Source of the DNA: DATAXP01 sp036272935
GTDB lineage: Bacteria; Planctomycetota; Planctomycetia; Pirellulales; PNKZ01
DNA length: 13,937 nt
Direction: 5' to 3'
NCBI GenBank assembly: GCA_036272935.1
Contig: DATAXP010000160.1
Location: 1-13,937, forward strand
Positions 1 to 6,476 of this stretch are shown one piece after another. The notes below the pieces were generated by a model. It saw only the letters and a program-made list of their open reading frames with translations, was not told where the DNA came from and made no database searches. Made by a program: the position numbers and the translations under genes. How positions within the stretch are numbered: the first letter of the stretch is position 1; every line of letters starts with the position of its first letter.

Positions 1-291
1 GCAAAGCCGACCTCGGGTAATTTCTGGGACGAAGCCCGGCAGACCCGGTGGCTCGACGATCTGGCCGGCAAGCCTGGTGCCGAGGACGCCTACAAGCCAG
101 GCGAGTGGAACCACTATAAGATTGTCGCCAACGGCGATCACATTCGTTCGTGGGTCAACGGCACGGCGTGCGCCGACTTTCACGATTCGCGCGATGCCAG
201 CGGCTTCATCGGCCTGCAAGTTCACGGCATCAAGAAGGGCTCTGGCCCGTACGAAGTGCGCTGGAAGAACATCACGATTCGCGAACTGTGA
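1..291 (+). CDS. DUF1080 (3-keto-disaccharide hydrolase-like) protein, C-terminal part
   Basis: The reading frame is open from the first base of the window to a TGA at 289-291, so the gene starts upstream and only its last 96 residues are seen. They match the end of a DUF1080 domain: a tryptophan-rich stretch, then NHYKIVANGDHIRSWVNG, the segment GFIGLQVHG, and a closing strand VRWKNITIREL. This beta-sandwich (concanavalin-like) domain is very abundant in planctomycetes. Family members have been linked to 3-keto-disaccharide hydrolysis and are often exported. Whether this copy has a signal peptide cannot be seen. The frame recognition is strong; the exact substrate is unknown. serS follows 62 bases later with no clear link in function. 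Confidence 0.85.
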   Translation, partial: AKPTSGNFWDEARQTRWLDDLAGKPGAEDAYKPGEWNHYKIVANGDHIRSWVNGTACADFHDSRDASGFIGLQVHGIKKGSGPYEVRWKNITIREL

Positions 292-353
292 AGCGTGCTA
301 AGCGCAAGCGTTGGTGCCGCAGCCCCTAGCCCCCGACCCCTCGTCCCTTCGTC

Positions 354-1643
354 ATGCTCGATCGCAAGTTCATCGTGGAGAATGCCGAGGCCGTGAAGGC
401 CAACTGCGCGCGGCGCGGCGTGCGGGCCGACGTCGATCGGTTCGTCGCGCTCGATGGCCAACGGCGCGACCGCCAAACGCGCATCGAGGAGCTGAACCGC
501 CTGGCGAACGAGGTGGCCAAGGGCATCGGCAAGAGCAAGGACGCCGCCGAGCGCGAGGCGCGCAAGGAAGAAGGGCGCAAGCTGCGCGAGCAGATCACGG
601 CGATCGGGCACGAGATCACGCCGCTGGCCGCCGACATGGATACCATCCAGCGCGGCATCCCCAACATGTCGCACCCCGACGCGCCGCAGGGGGCCGACGA
701 CCAGGCGAACCTCGAAGTGGCGCGCGGCAAAACGCCGCTGCCCAAGTTCGATTTCAAACCGCTCGATCACGTCGCGCTCGGCGAGAAGCTCGGCCTGATG
801 GATTTCGAAGCCGGCGCGAAAGTTACCGGCCACGGCTTCTACTTCCTCAAGAATGCTGCGGTGCTGTTGGAACTGGCCTTGCAGCGCTACGCGGTTGGTC
901 TGTTGGCGAGCGAAGGGTTCACGCCGACGATCACGCCCGACCTGGCCCGCAACGAGGTGCTGCACGGCACCGGGTACATTCCGCGCGGCCCCGAGACGCA
1001 AATCTACAGCATCGCCGATACCGACCTTAGCCTGGTCGCCACCGCCGAGATCACGCTGGGCGGACTGCTGGCCGACGAGATTCTCGATGCCGAGCAGTTG
1101 CCCGTGAAGGTATGCGGCATCAGCCACTGCTACCGGACCGAGGCCGGCGCGCATGGCCGAGCGACGCGCGGCCTGTATCGCGTGCATCAGTTCACGAAAG
1201 TCGAGATGTTCGCGTTCACTCTGCCTGAGCAGAGCGACGCGATGCTCGAATACTTCCGCGAACTGGAATGCCGCATCTTCGACGGGCTGGAGATACCGTA
1301 TCGCGTGGTCGACACGGCCACCGGCGATCTGGGTGGCCCGGCGTATCGCAAGTACGACCTGGAAGCATGGATGCCCGGCCGCGGCGAGGCGGGCGAATAC
1401 GGCGAGGTCACCAGCACGAGCAATTGCACCGACTACCAGGCCCGCCGCTTGGGCATTCGCTTCCGCCGCAAGGACGAAAAGGGGACTCACTTCGCCCACA
1501 CGCTCAATGGCACCGCGGTGGCCATCAGCCGCGCGCTAATCGCCGTGCTGGAGAACTACCAGCAGGCCGATGGCAGCGTCCTCGTCCCCACCGCCTTGGT
1601 GCCCTGGGTTGGCAGCGAGCGAATCGGCCCGGCATCTTCCTAA
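354..1643 (+). CDS. serS: Seryl-tRNA synthetase
   Basis: Class II aminoacyl-tRNA synthetase that charges tRNA-Ser (and tRNA-Sec where present) with serine in the cytoplasm. The protein is 429 residues, the usual bacterial length. Residues 1 to about 110 form the charged, helical, coiled-coil tRNA-binding arm, with a start (MLDRKFIVENAEAVK) typical of the family. The catalytic core shows TAEITL near 226-231, motif 2 with YRTEAG (R261, E263) leading into GLYRVHQFTKVEMF (to 286), and motif 3 with LNGTAVAISRALIAVLENYQ (N385, R393). The ATG at 354 is chosen because it gives the family N-terminus exactly. There is no clear Shine-Dalgarno in front of it; the leader is C-rich. No truncation or missing catalytic residue was seen. 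Confidence 0.97.
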   Translation: MLDRKFIVENAEAVKANCARRGVRADVDRFVALDGQRRDRQTRIEELNRLANEVAKGIGKSKDAAEREARKEEGRKLREQITAIGHEITPLAADMDTIQRGIPNMSHPDAPQGADDQANLEVARGKTPLPKFDFKPLDHVALGEKLGLMDFEAGAKVTGHGFYFLKNAAVLLELALQRYAVGLLASEGFTPTITPDLARNEVLHGTGYIPRGPETQIYSIADTDLSLVATAEITLGGLLADEILDAEQLPVKVCGISHCYRTEAGAHGRATRGLYRVHQFTKVEMFAFTLPEQSDAMLEYFRELECRIFDGLEIPYRVVDTATGDLGGPAYRKYDLEAWMPGRGEAGEYGEVTSTSNCTDYQARRLGIRFRRKDEKGTHFAHTLNGTAVAISRALIAVLENYQQADGSVLVPTALVPWVGSERIGPASS

Positions 1644-1682
1644 CCGGCTGAGTCGCTGGAAGTTCCACCCGTGCGGGGACCG

Positions 1683-1778
1683 CCCATCTGTGATGGGGCT
1701 TTTCCTTACCGCGAAATTGGTTGCGGGCTTCTTGCGCTATTGGCATGGAGATTGCCAAATGGGGTAAGAAACGCCCCA
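1683..1778 (+). other. Structured intergenic element between serS and the response regulator gene
   Basis: The 234-base gap after serS holds nested inverted repeats. A small hairpin CCCATC-TGT-GATGGG (1683-1697) is followed by GCTTTTCC and could be a weak serS terminator. A second, larger fold competes with it for the Gs at 1695-1698. The stretch from 1695 to about 1710 (GGGGC, TTTC, TTACC) pairs with 1763-1777 (GGTAA, GAAA, GCCCC) with one mismatch and one bulge. This outer stem encloses CCGC/GCGG (1709-1712 with 1723-1726) and TTGGCA/TGCCAA (1740-1745 with 1753-1758). All pairings were read by eye. Whether the element is a terminator, leader RNA, small RNA or relic repeat is not known. Confidence 0.35.
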
Positions 1779-1877
1779 CTGCCTCCGAAGCAAGCGTGGC
1801 CCTGCAAGATCCGCCGGCGCCTGGCTAAATCATAGCGTCGGCACTAGATGCGTCGGGCCGGAAAGGCTAGAAGCATC

Positions 1878-2486
1878 ATGCCAAGCGAGCGAGTGCCAAC
1901 CGTATTTATCGTCGACGACGATAGCGACGTTCGCGAAACACTGTGTTTAATGTTCCGCAACGCAGGCTTTGAATGCGAAAGTTACGCAAGCGGCGAAGAG
2001 TTCTTAGCGGCGTACGGTCCAAACTGGTCAGGCTGCATCGTGCTCGACCTGCGATTGGACGACAAGATGACCGGCTTGGAGGTTCAGGCCGAGCTGACGG
2101 CGTTGGGGGCGCGCACTCCGGTGATTGTGCTCTCGGCATACGCCGACGTCTCGACAACGGTCAAGGCGGTGCGCTGCGGCGCGATCGACGTGCTCGAAAA
2201 GCCATTCGATACCGCAGCGCTGTTGAACCGCGTGCGCGTGGCGATCGAAGAGGATACCGGCGCGCGCGGCCACGAATCGCTGCTCGCGGCGCGCATGGCA
2301 AGCTTGTCGCAGCGGCAGCGTGAGGTGATGCGCCTGCTGATTGCCGGCAAGCGCACCAAGGAAATCGCGCGGCAGCTTGCGATCAGCCCCAAGACGGTCG
2401 AGAAGCATCGCGCCAACGTGCTGGTGAAGATGCGCGTCGAAAGTGTCGTCGACCTGATGCGGTTGGTGATGGAGTCGCGCAATTAA
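1878..2486 (+). CDS. FixJ/NarL-type response regulator (receiver plus LuxR-type DNA-binding domain)
   Basis: Two-component transcription regulator of 202 residues from the ATG at 1878. The receiver domain (about 7-120) has the acidic pocket D13-D14-D15, the phosphoacceptor D57 in IVLDLRL, the switch serine S86 in VIVLSAY and the invariant lysine K108 in EKPF. The C-terminal GerE/LuxR helix-turn-helix (about 142-202) shows LSQRQREVMRLLIAGKRTKEIA and SPKTVEKHR (170-178). The frame extends to an ATG at 1848. I prefer 1878 because it has AAGG about 11 bases upstream and leaves a normal receiver start, while 1848 has no ribosome binding site. No histidine kinase gene lies in the window, so its partner and target genes are unknown. 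FixJ-like order and spacing are clear; the signal it serves is not. Confidence 0.93.
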   Translation: MPSERVPTVFIVDDDSDVRETLCLMFRNAGFECESYASGEEFLAAYGPNWSGCIVLDLRLDDKMTGLEVQAELTALGARTPVIVLSAYADVSTTVKAVRCGAIDVLEKPFDTAALLNRVRVAIEEDTGARGHESLLAARMASLSQRQREVMRLLIAGKRTKEIARQLAISPKTVEKHRANVLVKMRVESVVDLMRLVMESRN

Positions 2487-2515
2487 CCGTTCGCCGGTGC
2501 GCATCGGCAGCGGTT
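2485..2515. terminator. Imperfect hairpin just after the response regulator stop
   Basis: AACCG (2485-2489) pairs with CGGTT (2511-2515), and inside it GCCG (2493-2496) pairs with CGGC (2505-2508). It begins inside the stop codon of the response regulator gene. There is no T-run after it, so it is a weak candidate as an intrinsic terminator. Its 3' arm overlaps the -35 box of the following transporter promoter by two bases. Confidence 0.3.
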
Positions 2516-2542
2516 GAGAGTTTCGCGTCGGTCGTTTAGCAT
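2514..2542 (+). promoter_or_regulatory. Sigma-70-like promoter of the OPT transporter gene
   Basis: TTGAGA (2514-2519), a 17-base spacer, and TAGCAT (2537-2542). Predicted transcription start is near 2549, giving a leader of about 24 bases that holds GGAG at 2564-2567. Box similarity and spacing were read by eye. Confidence 0.55.
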
Positions 2543-2572
2543 TCAGCCCGTCACGCTGACCCTGGAGCGGCG

Positions 2573-4561
2573 ATGAAGGCTGAATCGCAACCCGACGCTG
2601 CCGATGCCGAACCGGCCGGTCGTGCGCCCCCTGGCGCGGAAGCGGCCAACGCGCTTTCGCCCCGCGCACCGCCGGCCGACGATCCCGCCCATCGTTGGCT
2701 GCGCGAAGTGTACCAAGGCGACGACGCCCGCCAGCTCACGCCGCGCGCCATCGTCACCGGCATGCTCATCGGCGGCGTGATGTCGATCTCCAACCTGTAT
2801 GTCGGCCTCAAGACCGGTTGGGGCTTGGGCGTCACCATCACTGCCTGCATCATCGCCTTTGCCGTGTTCAAGGCGCTTGAGGTCGTCATTCCGGCCTATC
2901 GCCGCGTTCCGTTCACGATCCTCGAAAACTACACGATGTCGAGCGCCGCCAGTGCCGCCGGCTACATGGCTAGCGCCGGGCTCGTGTCGGCGTTCCCGGC
3001 ACTGTACCTCACCACCGGTCGGCAACTGTTGTGGTGGGAACTGATGGTCTGGTCGGGATGCGTCGCGTCGCTGGGCGTGTTCATGGCGGTACCGCTCAAG
3101 CGGCAACTCATCAACGTCGAGCAACTGCCGTTTCCTAGCGGCATCGCCACGGCCGAGACACTGCGCTCGATGCACTCCTCGGGAGCCGAGGCGATGTCGA
3201 AGGCCAAGTCGCTGTTGGGTGCGGCGATCTTCGGCGGCGTTGTCGGCGCGTGGAAAAAAGTCGGCGACATCGCCGCTGCGTTCGGCGGTAAAGAGGCTGC
3301 CGAAACGTACAGCAAGTGGCCGTATCAATTGCCCGACGGCATTCCGTTGGCGCCTGGCGAGCGCCCCGCCGGCTGGCTGAGCAAGTACACGTTCGGCTTC
3401 GAAGGGTCGCTGATCATGGTCGCCGCCGGTGCGATCATGGGCATCCGCGTCGGTGCGTCGCTGCTGTTCGGCGCGCTGATCTACTGGGGCGTGATTGGTC
3501 CGTGGCTAATTAACCATCAGATTACGGACCCGGGCTACGGACGCCACGGCGTCAACTATTGGACGCTCTGGCCGTCGACCGCAATGATGGTCACCGCCGG
3601 GTTGCTATCGTTTGCGATGCGCTGGCGCACCATCGTGCGTGCGTTGCAGAACCTGGTTCACGCGATGAGCTCGGCCGAGGGCCGCCGCGATCCGCTGTCG
3701 CACGTCGAGGTTCCCGCCTCGTGGTTCGTTGCCGGTACGCTGATCGCCGGGACTGCGTGCGTGCTGTTCGGGCACTTTGTGTTCGAGATTACGTGGTACA
3801 TGGGCATCCTGGCGGTGCTGCTGTCGTTCGTGCTGTCGATCGTCGCGGCCCGGGCCACCGGCGAAACCGACGTCACGCCCATCGGCGCGATGGGCAAGAT
3901 CACGCAGCTCATGTACGGCGTGATCGCGCCGTCGAACGTCACGACAAACCTGATGACCGCTTCGATCACCGCTGGTTCGGCATCGCACTCGGCCGATCTG
4001 TTGACCGATCTCAAGAGCGGCTACCTGCTGGGGGGCAACCCGCGCAAGCAGCTCATCTCGCAGTTGTTCGGCGTGCTGGCCGGTACGATCGTCTCGGTGC
4101 CGGTGTACCTGATCGTTGCGCGCCCCGAGAAGTTCGAATCCGGCGAGTTGCCTGCGCCGGCGGCGCGCGTGTGGCAAGGCATGGCTGAGTTGTTCAAGGA
4201 CGGGATACAGAATCTGCCGGAATACGCCATCGAGGCGGCGATCATCGGCGGCGTGCTGGGCATCTTGCTCGCGCTGGCCGACGAGTTTCTGCCGGCCAAT
4301 GTTCGCCGCTGGCTGCCGTCGGCCACGGGACTGGGGATCGCCGGCGTGGTGCCTGCCTACAACTCGTTGATGATGTTCCTCGGCGCCGCGGCCGCCTGGA
4401 TGCTGGCGAAGCAGCGGCCGGCACTCGATGCCAAGTACACCGTGGCGGTGGCCTCGGGATTGATCGCCGGCGAAACGCTCGTGGCCGTCGGCATCATTCT
4501 GGCGATCGAAGGCCCGGGCATGGTCCGCGAGATCGCCCGGTCGCTGGGCCTGGCAGGCTGA
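2573..4561 (+). CDS. OPT family transporter (oligopeptide or metal-chelate type)
   Basis: Polytopic inner-membrane transporter of 662 residues, normal for bacterial OPT proteins. Characterised relatives move oligopeptides or metal-chelate conjugates by cation symport; the substrate here cannot be told. Residues 1 to about 55 are hydrophilic and Ala/Pro-rich. The first membrane segment (about 58-78) leads into SNLYVGLKTGWG (73-84). Next come ILENYTMSSAASAAGY (116-131) and the hallmark QLPFPSGIATAETLRSMH (184-201). A polar stretch around 200-275 includes a Gly/Pro-rich loop. A conserved later block, GVIAPSNVTTNLM through DLLTDLKSGYLLGGNPRKQ, lies at about 447-488. The end holds further helices, including EYAIEAAIIGGVLGILLAL. 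The ATG is fixed by GGAG five bases upstream (2564-2567). It appears to be a single-gene unit with its own promoter. Confidence 0.93.
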   Translation: MKAESQPDAADAEPAGRAPPGAEAANALSPRAPPADDPAHRWLREVYQGDDARQLTPRAIVTGMLIGGVMSISNLYVGLKTGWGLGVTITACIIAFAVFKALEVVIPAYRRVPFTILENYTMSSAASAAGYMASAGLVSAFPALYLTTGRQLLWWELMVWSGCVASLGVFMAVPLKRQLINVEQLPFPSGIATAETLRSMHSSGAEAMSKAKSLLGAAIFGGVVGAWKKVGDIAAAFGGKEAAETYSKWPYQLPDGIPLAPGERPAGWLSKYTFGFEGSLIMVAAGAIMGIRVGASLLFGALIYWGVIGPWLINHQITDPGYGRHGVNYWTLWPSTAMMVTAGLLSFAMRWRTIVRALQNLVHAMSSAEGRRDPLSHVEVPASWFVAGTLIAGTACVLFGHFVFEITWYMGILAVLLSFVLSIVAARATGETDVTPIGAMGKITQLMYGVIAPSNVTTNLMTASITAGSASHSADLLTDLKSGYLLGGNPRKQLISQLFGVLAGTIVSVPVYLIVARPEKFESGELPAPAARVWQGMAELFKDGIQNLPEYAIEAAIIGGVLGILLALADEFLPANVRRWLPSATGLGIAGVVPAYNSLMMFLGAAAAWMLAKQRPALDAKYTVAVASGLIAGETLVAVGIILAIEGPGMVREIARSLGLAG

Positions 4562-4582
4562 TTGCGTCCTCGAAACGGGTGC

Positions 4583-4646
4583 CTGGGGCTAAGTCCGCGA
4601 AGCCCCAGACTCGCAGTTTCTGGGGCATCGCTACGCTCTGCCCCAG
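4583..4646. repeat. Tandem pair of hairpins sharing a CTGGGGC stem
   Basis: Two perfect 8-base-pair hairpins follow the OPT gene. The first is CTGGGGCT (4583-4590) with AGCCCCAG (4601-4608), loop of 10. The second is CTGGGGCA (4620-4627) with TGCCCCAG (4639-4646), loop of 11. Seven stem bases are the same in both and the eighth pair changes from T:A to A:T, so pairing is kept. They may serve as a transcription terminator for the OPT gene, although no T-run follows. I recall similar CTGGGGC elements in planctomycete intergenic DNA, but could not search. Confidence 0.6.
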
Positions 4647-4679
4647 CCACCCTCCGCCCATTTCCAACACGCCGCCGGC

Positions 4680-4685
4680 TACAAT
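4680..4685 (+). promoter_or_regulatory. Possible -10 box (TACAAT) giving a near-leaderless start at 4693
   Basis: TACAAT at 4680-4685 is close to the consensus -10 box, and the ATG at 4693 lies seven bases beyond it, where transcription would begin. No good -35 box is visible 16-18 bases upstream, so this is a weak call. Confidence 0.3.
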
Positions 4686-4692
4686 GACTGGC

Positions 4693-4964
4693 ATGGACAA
4701 GCAGCCATTCGACCCTGGCATGGTTGCTATGCGTGCCGCCGTGAAGCATCCCATGCAACACGCAATGGGCTGCGACTCCTTCTTGAGCAGCACGGCTGTA
4801 CGCCGTATCCCGACTTTGACGTGTGTCTTTATGAATGTGCCGCCTGCGGCGGCCTTTGGCTGCGACTGCTCAATCCCGGCAGCATGATTAACATTCGCGA
4901 AGAAAATTTGCCCGATGTGTTTCCGGGAATGACTCTCCAGCCGTTTCAGAAAACTTCGGATTAG
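4693..4964 (+). pseudogene. Possible small cysteine-rich (CxxC) protein gene broken by a frameshift
   Basis: The ATG at 4693 opens MDKQPFDPG but that frame runs on without protein-like features to a TGA at 4885-4887. The frame one base back, read from about 4695, is open to a TAG at 4962-4964 and looks like a protein. It has CYAC (4725-4736), single cysteines at 4797 and 4824, and CAAC (4836-4847), then GGLWLRLLNPG and a charged tail IREENLPDVFPGM. Paired CxxC motifs suggest a small zinc-binding fold. This second frame has no ATG, GTG or TTG before the first CxxC. A one-base frameshift early in the gene (decay, sequencing error or recoding) would join the two. Alternatively neither frame is expressed. 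I do not recognise a family. Confidence 0.35.
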
Positions 4965-4993
4965 CTTGCCCCGCCACCCGTCGTCGCCATTGC

Positions 4994-5023
4994 TTGGACG
5001 GCGCCGCTCGGCCCGGCTACACT
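4994..5023 (+). promoter_or_regulatory. Sigma-70-like promoter of the Gfo/Idh/MocA oxidoreductase gene
   Basis: TTGGAC (4994-4999), an 18-base spacer, and TACACT (5018-5023). The predicted transcript starts near 5030, about 52 bases before the chosen start codon at 5082. Confidence 0.5.
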
Positions 5024-5081
5024 ACACCGTCCCGCCAAGTACATGCACTTCACTTCGCATCCCGCCTTGGAGATTCCCGTC

Positions 5082-6395
5082 ATGAGCGTCACTCGCCGCA
5101 CGTTCCTGCAACAATCGGCCGCCGCCTCGTTGGCCCTGTCTGCCGCCGCGAAGGCGCAGGCGCGCGCCGCCGCCAACGAGAAGGCCGCCAGCCGCAAGGT
5201 TGTGGTCGGCATGATGGGAACCAATGGCCGCGGCACCGAGCTGGCCAAGCTGTTCGCCGCGCAACCGGGCGTCGAGATCGCCTACATCTGCGATGTCGAT
5301 CAGAACAACGCGCAGAAGTGCGCCAGCGCCGTGAACAAGGCGGTCGGCACCAGCCCGCAGACGATCAGCGACTTCCGCCGCATTCTCGACGACAAAGCGG
5401 TCGACGCCCTCGTGGTCGCCACGCCCGACCATTGGCACGGCCCGGCCACCATCCTCGGCTGCTCGGCCGGCAAGCACGTCTACTGCGAGAAGCCCGCCTG
5501 CCACAATCCGCGCGAAGGGGAGCTGATGGTCGAGGCGGCCCGCAAGAATAAGCGCGCCGTGCAGCTCGGCACGCAGCGCCGCAGCATGCCCGCCCTGCGC
5601 GAGGCGGTCGATCGCATGCAGAACGAACAGGTCCTCGGGCGACTGCTGATGGCCCGTGCCAACTACTTCAACCCGCGCGCCGCGCTCGGTCCGCGCGTTG
5701 CAGCCGAGTGCCCCGCCACGCTCGACTATGCGTTGTGGCAAGGCCCCGCGCCTGAGGTCGCGTACGGCGAATGGCCCGAGAACCCGACGCACTTTCACTA
5801 TCACTGGCACTGGCTTTGGAACTGGGGCACGGGCGAGGTGGGCAACAACGGCGTGCACATGATCGACGTTTGCCGTTGGGGCCTGGGGGTCGAGTATCCG
5901 ACGCGCGTCGACAGTGCCGGCGGCCGCTACCGCTACCACGACTCGCAAGAGACGCCCGACACGAACCTGGTCACCATCGAGTGCGGCGACAAGGCGATCG
6001 TCTGGGAGCAGCGCAGTTGGTACAAGCCAGGCAAGGAAACCAAAGTCGACGGCACGTATGAAGTCGCATTCTTCGGCGAAAAGGGTGTGCTCACCTACGG
6101 CGGCGGCAGCTACCAGATCTACGACAACGCCGGCAAGCAGATCGACAAGCAATCGGCCTCGGCCTCACCGGCGCAGCACGTCGAGAACTTCCTGGCGGCC
6201 GTCCGCGACGGCGAAGCGCTCAACGCCGAGATTGCCGAAGGGGTGAAGAGCACGCTGATGTGCCAGCTGGCGAACATCGCCTATCGCACCGGCCGACCGG
6301 CGGTGCTCGATCCGCAATCGCACCGCGTTGCCGACGCCGAGCAGATGAAACTCTGGAGCCGCGAGTACCGGCCTGGCTGGGAGCCGAAGGTGTAG
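5082..6395 (+). CDS. Tat-exported Gfo/Idh/MocA family NAD(P)-dependent oxidoreductase
   Basis: Sugar or sugar-alcohol dehydrogenase-like protein of 437 residues. The start at 5082 is chosen over an in-frame ATG at 5043 because GGAG lies nine bases upstream (5069-5072) and it places a twin-arginine signal at the N-terminus: RRTFLQ (5-10), a hydrophobic Ala/Leu run (12-23), and a likely cut near AQA. The mature protein probably folds in the cytoplasm and is exported by Tat. The Rossmann domain shows VVGMMGTNGRG (41-51), ATPDHWHG (113-120) and CEKP (135-138). The C-terminal domain carries HWHWLWNWGTGEVGNNGVHMIDV with H259 and D262, the arrangement common in planctomycete members. The substrate is unknown. 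Such genes are numerous in planctomycetes and are thought to act on polysaccharide-derived sugars, which would fit with the DUF1080 gene at the window start, though they are not adjacent. Confidence 0.93.
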   Translation: MSVTRRTFLQQSAAASLALSAAAKAQARAAANEKAASRKVVVGMMGTNGRGTELAKLFAAQPGVEIAYICDVDQNNAQKCASAVNKAVGTSPQTISDFRRILDDKAVDALVVATPDHWHGPATILGCSAGKHVYCEKPACHNPREGELMVEAARKNKRAVQLGTQRRSMPALREAVDRMQNEQVLGRLLMARANYFNPRAALGPRVAAECPATLDYALWQGPAPEVAYGEWPENPTHFHYHWHWLWNWGTGEVGNNGVHMIDVCRWGLGVEYPTRVDSAGGRYRYHDSQETPDTNLVTIECGDKAIVWEQRSWYKPGKETKVDGTYEVAFFGEKGVLTYGGGSYQIYDNAGKQIDKQSASASPAQHVENFLAAVRDGEALNAEIAEGVKSTLMCQLANIAYRTGRPAVLDPQSHRVADAEQMKLWSREYRPGWEPKV

Positions 6396-6407
6396 GCGCC
6401 ATCCCGT

Positions 6408-6465
6408 TGTGGCACGGTCTCCCGACCGTGCTACAGCCCGTGGCATGGTCGGGAGACCATGCCAC
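6408..6465. repeat. Two mirror-image hairpins between convergent genes (likely bidirectional terminator)
   Basis: Hairpin one pairs 6408-6419 with 6424-6435 around loop TCCC, with one G:U pair. Hairpin two pairs GTGGCATGGTC (6440-6450) with GACCATGCCAC (6455-6465) around loop GGGA. Their cores are reverse complements of each other, apart from one pair that is C:G in the first (CACGGTC/GACCGTG) and T:A in the second (CATGGTC/GACCATG). The element fills the 81-base gap between the + strand oxidoreductase stop and the - strand DUF11 gene stop, so it probably ends transcription from both sides. I recall elements of this kind as dispersed repeats in planctomycete genomes; this was not checked. Confidence 0.7.
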
Positions 6466-6476
6466 GACACGGGACG

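Noticed and set aside
222..1499. Long open frame (425 codons) on the - strand opposite serS
   Set aside because: It is a shadow of the high-GC serS gene, low-complexity in composition, and matches no family. serS has all its catalytic motifs on the + strand.
4579..4887. 102-codon + strand frame through the hairpin repeat
   Set aside because: Its first third lies inside the tandem hairpin repeat and the rest lacks protein-like features. Only the part from ATG 4693 was kept, as one half of the possible frame-disrupted gene.
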